DNA of 8,413 nt, taken from positions 1 through 8,413 of the forward strand of contig CAYYLZ010000076.1 in the NCBI GenBank assembly GCA_964472725.1, written 5' to 3'. This document shows, piece by piece, positions 5,571 through 8,413 of this stretch. The notes beneath the pieces are model-generated. The model did not search any database, was not told the origin of the DNA, and saw nothing but the letters and a program-made list of their open reading frames with translations. How positions within the stretch are numbered: the stretch's first letter is position 1; every line of letters begins with the position of its first letter. This stretch comes from RGIG6375 sp964472725 (lineage in GTDB: Bacteria; Bacillota; Clostridia; Oscillospirales; Oscillospiraceae). Made by a program: the position numbers and the translations under genes.

Positions 5571-5650
5571 TATATCCGTTCCTTTGCGGAACGGACGATA
5601 TACCTGCGGTATGATATCACTTTGTGCGATGATATACGCCTTCGGCATAT
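5571..5650. repeat. String of four small tandem palindromes
   Basis: First comes a hairpin TCCGTTCC/GGAACGGA (5575-5595, 5-nt loop). Three adjoining units then each begin with GATAT and end in AT: 5597-5612 (ATACC/GGTAT), 5613-5630 (imperfect, CAC/GTG core) and 5631-5650 (GCC/GGC core with ATA/TAT). Unit lengths are 16, 18 and 20 bp, each its own stem-loop. They lie between the tRNA-Arg terminator and the alcohol dehydrogenase promoter. No gene is seen here. The pattern suggests a dispersed hairpin repeat of this bacterial group. Confidence 0.6.
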
Positions 5651-5673
5651 GAAAAAACCGATTGCAAATCTGC

Positions 5674-5702
5674 TTGCGTCAATGCTGCAAATGGGTTACA
5701 AT
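5674..5702 (+). promoter_or_regulatory. Promoter of the alcohol dehydrogenase gene
   Basis: There is a -35 TTGCGT (5674-5679), a 17-bp spacer, and a -10 TACAAT (5697-5702). Predicted start is near 5709, giving a leader of about 31 nt that carries the GGAGG ribosome site at 5727-5731. Confidence 0.75.
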
Positions 5703-5739
5703 ATGCGTATACAAACACATCAAAACGGAGGAATACTAT

Positions 5740-6837
5740 ATGAAAATAAAAGCTGCCACCGTCCGCGAGCCGGGCAAGCTGGCTATTGAGGAACTGAAAC
5801 TGGCAGAGCCCGGTATAGGCGAGGTGCTGGTAAAGCTGGTTGCCAGCGGCGTTTGCCACACGGACTCGTCCGTAATGAACCTGCAGGCTCCCACCGAGTT
5901 CCCCATCGTTCTCGGACACGAGGGCGTAGGTATAGTTGAGAAGATAGGTGAGGGCGTTACCACGCTCAAGCCCGGCGACCACGTTATCATGTCCTTCCCC
6001 TCCTGCGGTCACTGCGCCAATTGCAGCGATGGACATCCCTACGCCTGCGATCAAAGCGTACCGCTGTTCTTCTTCGGCGTTTATGGAGATGGCAGCAAAC
6101 GTATCACCGATAACGATGGCAAGACTGTCGGTTCTCTCTTCGGTCAGGGTGCCTTTGCCGACCACTGCATCGTTGCTGAGCGTACTGCCGTAAAGGTAGA
6201 ACCCGAACTGGATCTGAAGCCCCTCTGCTCCCTTGGCTGCGGCGTACAGACCGGCGCGGGCGCAGTTCTGCTGCGTATGAAGCCCAACCCCGGCGACACC
6301 ATCGCGGTATTCGGCTGCGGCGCGGTAGGTATCAGCGCCATCATGGCTGCCAAGCTGGCAGGCTGCGGCACCATCATCGCCATAGACGTGGTTCCCTCTC
6401 GTCTTGAACTGGCCATGGAGTGCGGCGCAACCCATGTTATCAACGGCCGCGAGTGCGAGGATGTGACTGCGGAGATCCGCCGCATCACCAACGGTCGCGG
6501 TGTGAAATTTGCGCTGGAAGCAGCCGGTGTCGCTGCTTTGATCACGACCATGCTGGAGTCTATGGAAAACAACGGTCTGGCTGTTATGGTCAGCATGGCC
6601 GGCGGCTCTGTAAATATGGACGTTACCCGCCTGTTCGTAGGCCCCTGCGTTACCTTTGCAGGTCTTGTAGAAGGTGGCGCAAATCCCCAGACCTTTATCC
6701 CCAAGCTGGTCGAGTACTACAAGCGCGGTCTGCTGCCTGTGGATAAGCTTTGCACCTACTATAGCTTCGAGGATATCGACAAAGCATTTGAGGACTCCCA
6801 TAACGGCTCCGCTATCAAGCCTGTAGTTGTATTCTGA
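5740..6837 (+). CDS. Zinc-dependent alcohol dehydrogenase, medium-chain (MDR) family
   Basis: This 365-residue cytosolic enzyme interconverts an alcohol and its aldehyde or ketone with NAD(H). It is closest in style to the class III/aryl-alcohol dehydrogenase branch. Catalytic zinc ligands are C39 in SGVCHTD, H60 with E61 in GHEGVG, and C167 in SLGCGVQTGAGA. Structural zinc cysteines are C89, C92, C95 and C103 (CGHCANC ... YAC). The Rossmann fold runs from VFGCGAVGISA (190-200), and D216 in IIAIDVVPSR favours NAD over NADP. The C-terminal SFEDIDKAFEDSHNGSAIKPVVVF is the usual family ending. The frame is open upstream to 5662, but GGAGG lies 8 nt before the ATG at 5740, and the promoter -10 lies inside the extension. 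It is a single gene with its own promoter and terminator. The neighbouring ene-reductase might share substrates (enal to alcohol), but that is inference. Confidence 0.92.
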   Translation: MKIKAATVREPGKLAIEELKLAEPGIGEVLVKLVASGVCHTDSSVMNLQAPTEFPIVLGHEGVGIVEKIGEGVTTLKPGDHVIMSFPSCGHCANCSDGHPYACDQSVPLFFFGVYGDGSKRITDNDGKTVGSLFGQGAFADHCIVAERTAVKVEPELDLKPLCSLGCGVQTGAGAVLLRMKPNPGDTIAVFGCGAVGISAIMAAKLAGCGTIIAIDVVPSRLELAMECGATHVINGRECEDVTAEIRRITNGRGVKFALEAAGVAALITTMLESMENNGLAVMVSMAGGSVNMDVTRLFVGPCVTFAGLVEGGANPQTFIPKLVEYYKRGLLPVDKLCTYYSFEDIDKAFEDSHNGSAIKPVVVF

Positions 6838-6843
6838 TAATAT

Positions 6844-6877
6844 AAAAGGCTCACTTGCTAAGCAGGTGAGCCTTTTT
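6844..6877 (+). terminator. Intrinsic terminator between the alcohol dehydrogenase and ogt genes
   Basis: GGCTCACTTGC (6848-6858) pairs with 6862-6872 (one G-T pair) around a TAA loop, extended by A/T pairs, with five T at 6873-6877. It lies 6 nt after the dehydrogenase stop and only 3 nt before the GGGAG ribosome site of ogt. Any transcript of ogt from further upstream must pass through it. Confidence 0.9.
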
Positions 6878-6891
6878 GCAGGGAGAGAGAA

Positions 6892-7386
6892 ATGTATTAC
6901 ATAATGACATATGACTCGCCTGTGGGAAAGCTTACCGGTGCGTCCGACGGCGAGAATATAGTTGGTCTGTGGCTGGAAGGCCAGAAGCACTTTGGCGCCA
7001 CCGTGGAGGGCGAAATGCGGGAAGAGCCGCTGCCGGTGCTTGATGAAGCCCGCCGCTGGCTGGATATCTATTTTTCCGGGAATCAGCTGGATTTTTTGCC
7101 GCCACTTGCGCCAAAGGGCAGTGAATTCCGCCGCGCAGTGTGGGAGCAGCTTCTTGAGATACCCTACGGACAGACCATCACCTACGGCGAAATAGCCCGA
7201 AAGCTTGAAGCACAACTTGGCAGAAAAACCTCCGCTCGGGCGGTAGGCGGCGCGGTGGGGCATAATCCCATATCCATAATCATACCCTGCCACAGAGTGG
7301 TGGGCGCAGACGGCAGCCTCGCCGGCTACGCAGGAGGCGTGGATAAGAAAATACAGCTCCTTGCATTGGAAAAAGGTGTGAAATGA
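6892..7386 (+). CDS. ogt: Methylated-DNA--[protein]-cysteine S-methyltransferase
   Basis: This 164-residue cytosolic repair protein transfers the methyl group of O6-methylguanine (and O4-methylthymine) to its own cysteine in a single-use reaction. The active site IPCHRVVG (131-138) contains acceptor C133. Other family marks are FRRAVWEQLLEIPYGQTITYGEIA (79-102, given as FRRAVWEQLL then IPYGQTITYGEIA) with Y98, ARAVGGAVGHNPISI (115-129) with the arginine finger R116 and N125, and LAGYAGG (143-149). The N-terminal YDSPVGKL is the usual opening of the small Ogt form. There is no Ada regulatory domain. GGGAG lies 6 nt before the ATG at 6892. The ribosome site follows the previous gene's terminator almost at once, so expression depends on read-through or on a promoter hidden at the end of the dehydrogenase gene. 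It converges with pta. Confidence 0.95.
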   Translation: MYYIMTYDSPVGKLTGASDGENIVGLWLEGQKHFGATVEGEMREEPLPVLDEARRWLDIYFSGNQLDFLPPLAPKGSEFRRAVWEQLLEIPYGQTITYGEIARKLEAQLGRKTSARAVGGAVGHNPISIIIPCHRVVGADGSLAGYAGGVDKKIQLLALEKGVK

Positions 7387-7419
7387 AAAATACCCCCAAA
7401 CCGAGCGGTACGGGGGTAT
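7386..7419 (-). terminator. Terminator of pta in the convergent gap
   Basis: ATACCCCC (7390-7397) pairs with GGGGGTAT (7412-7419), and an inner ACCG/CGGT can add pairs. On the minus strand the stem is followed by five T (7390-7386), so it serves pta, 13 nt past its stop. It overlaps the last base of the ogt stop codon. The plus strand has no T-run after the stem, so ogt would end here less cleanly. Confidence 0.85.
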
Positions 7420-7432
7420 CGTTGTATGTATC

Positions 7433-8392
7433 TTACTTAAGAGCAGCGGTGATGATAGCCATGGTGTAGACTTCTTCTGCGTTGCAGCCGCGGGAGAGGT
7501 CGTTGATGGGGGCGTTCAGACCCTGCAGGATGGGGCCGTAAGCATCGAAGCCGCCAAGACGCTGAGCGATCTTGTAGCCGATGTTACCGGACTGGATCTC
7601 GGGGAAGATGAAGGTGTTGGCCTGACCGGCAACGGGAGAACCCTTGCACTTGGTCTTTGCAACAACGGGGGAAACAGCGGCGTCGAACTGCAGCTCGCCG
7701 TCTACCTTCAGGTCGGGAGCAAGCTCCTTGATCTTGGCGGTAGCGTTGCGAACCTTCTCAACGTCGGGACCTGCGCCGGAGCCGAGGGTGGAGTAAGAGA
7801 GCATTGCGACCTTGGGGTCGATGCCGAAGGTGGCAGCGGTGCGAGCGGTCTCGATAGCGATCTCAACCAGCTGATCCTCGTCGGTGGTGATGTTGATGGC
7901 GCAGTCGCCCATAGCCAGCATCTCTTCGCCGCGAACCATGATGAAGCAGGAAGAAACGATCTTGTTGCCGGGCTTGGTCTTGATGAGCTGGAGAGCGGGA
8001 CGAACAGTATCAGCGGTGGAATAGGTAGCGCCGCCCAGAAGAGCGTCAGCCTTGCCCATCTTTACCAGCATGGTGCCGAAGTAGTTGCTCTGCAGAAGAG
8101 CCTTGTGGCAGTCCTCAGCGGACATCTTGCCCTTGCGCAGCTCTACCATCTTCTCGACCATAGCGTCCATTTCGGGATAGGTAGCGGGATCGATGATCTC
8201 AACGCCTTCGATATCGAAGTTACCGGCAGCGGCAGCGGCCTTGACTTCTTCTACGTTACCAACGAGAACGGGGGTCAGGAAGCCGTCCTTGTGCAGGCGT
8301 GCGGTGGCCTCGAGGATACGGGGATCGGGACCTTCGGGGAAAACGATCTTACGGGGATCATTCTTCAGAATGTCGATAAGCTTTTCAAACAT
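7433..8392 (-). CDS. pta: Phosphate acetyltransferase, short form
   Basis: This 319-residue cytosolic enzyme interconverts acetyl-CoA plus phosphate with acetyl phosphate plus CoA. With acetate kinase it gives ATP and acetate in fermentation. The whole chain is the PTA_PTB domain, without the N-terminal DRTGG/AAA part of the long E. coli type. Family marks are KIVFPEGPDPRILEAT (15-30), ADALLGGATYSTADTVRPAL (115-134), CAINITTDEDQLVEIA (164-179), MLSYSTLGSGAGPDVEKV (197-214), GELQFDAAVSP (232-242), GSPVAGQANTFIFPEIQSGN (251-270) and INDLSRGCNAEEVYTMAIIT (296-315). The GGAGG at 8406-8402 is 9 nt before the ATG at 8392. The length is normal and the reading frame intact. A terminator follows. The promoter and any acetate kinase gene are not in the window, and downstream lies a convergent ogt, so ackA is not directly after it. 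Confidence 0.96.
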   Translation of the reverse strand: MFEKLIDILKNDPRKIVFPEGPDPRILEATARLHKDGFLTPVLVGNVEEVKAAAAAGNFDIEGVEIIDPATYPEMDAMVEKMVELRKGKMSAEDCHKALLQSNYFGTMLVKMGKADALLGGATYSTADTVRPALQLIKTKPGNKIVSSCFIMVRGEEMLAMGDCAINITTDEDQLVEIAIETARTAATFGIDPKVAMLSYSTLGSGAGPDVEKVRNATAKIKELAPDLKVDGELQFDAAVSPVVAKTKCKGSPVAGQANTFIFPEIQSGNIGYKIAQRLGGFDAYGPILQGLNAPINDLSRGCNAEEVYTMAIITAALK

Positions 8393-8413
8393 GTCAATAC
8401 GCCTCCGAATATA

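Noticed and set aside
5571..5650. CRISPR array
   Set aside because: The units are self-complementary, of unequal length and without spacers; there are no cas genes.
5662..5739. N-terminal extension of the alcohol dehydrogenase
   Set aside because: It overlaps the promoter, has no ribosome site and no family similarity, whereas GGAGG precedes the ATG at 5740.
5617..7293. Long open frame on the minus strand opposite the alcohol dehydrogenase and ogt
   Set aside because: It crosses two well-supported genes, a terminator and a promoter on the other strand, and its product is low-complexity Ala/Gly-rich with no family features.
7387..7432. Small gene or regulatory RNA in the convergent gap between ogt and pta
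   Set aside because: The 46 nt are taken up by a terminator, with no ribosome site or further structure.

Overview
The window reads as ordinary chromosomal housekeeping DNA from an anaerobic Firmicute, most likely a gut-type Clostridia of the Oscillospirales/Ruminococcaceae kind. This is inferred from G-prefixed purine-rich ribosome binding sites, sigma-A type promoters with 17-bp spacers (several with an extended -10), tRNA genes with encoded CCA, a short-form phosphate acetyltransferase, an [4Fe-4S]/FMN/FAD ene-reductase of the type common in anaerobes, and a scrap of a clostridial-type large serine recombinase. No rRNA, CRISPR array, complete mobile element or prophage is visible.

Left edge (1-500): a fragment of a serine recombinase (minus strand) is joined directly to a 29-bp duplicate of the 3' end of tRNA-Pro. 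Then come a block of hairpins, a terminator, the intact tRNA-Pro(GGG) gene (256-332, minus) with its promoter, and strong palindromes that probably end the next transcript. This is the only part with signs of mobile-element history.

Minus-strand block (502-3349): a CPA2-type cation:proton antiporter with its own promoter, then a two-gene operon of a GNAT acetyltransferase (upstream) and an AlkD-family DNA alkylation repair protein (downstream, 8 nt apart), closed by a GC-rich terminator. The operon promoter has an inverted repeat in its spacer.

Plus-strand block (3488-7386): divergently transcribed from the operon is a 627-residue old-yellow-enzyme/dienoyl-CoA-reductase-type oxidoreductase. 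It is followed by tRNA-Arg(ACG) with promoter and terminator, a string of small tandem palindromes, a zinc-dependent medium-chain alcohol dehydrogenase with promoter and terminator, and an Ogt-type methylated-DNA:protein-cysteine methyltransferase. The two oxidoreductases could act on related unsaturated or aromatic carbonyl/alcohol substrates, but nothing in the DNA proves it. Ogt and the AlkD-like protein both deal with DNA alkylation, though they are in separate transcripts.

Right edge (7386-8413, minus): phosphate acetyltransferase (pta), convergent with ogt, with a terminator in the 46-nt gap. Its promoter and any neighbouring acetate kinase gene lie outside the window.

I see no clear new multi-gene system. 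The items most worth a second look are the recombinase/tRNA junction, the variant active-site and iron-sulphur residues of the ene-reductase, the tandem palindromes near 5571-5650, and the inverted repeat inside the repair-operon promoter.
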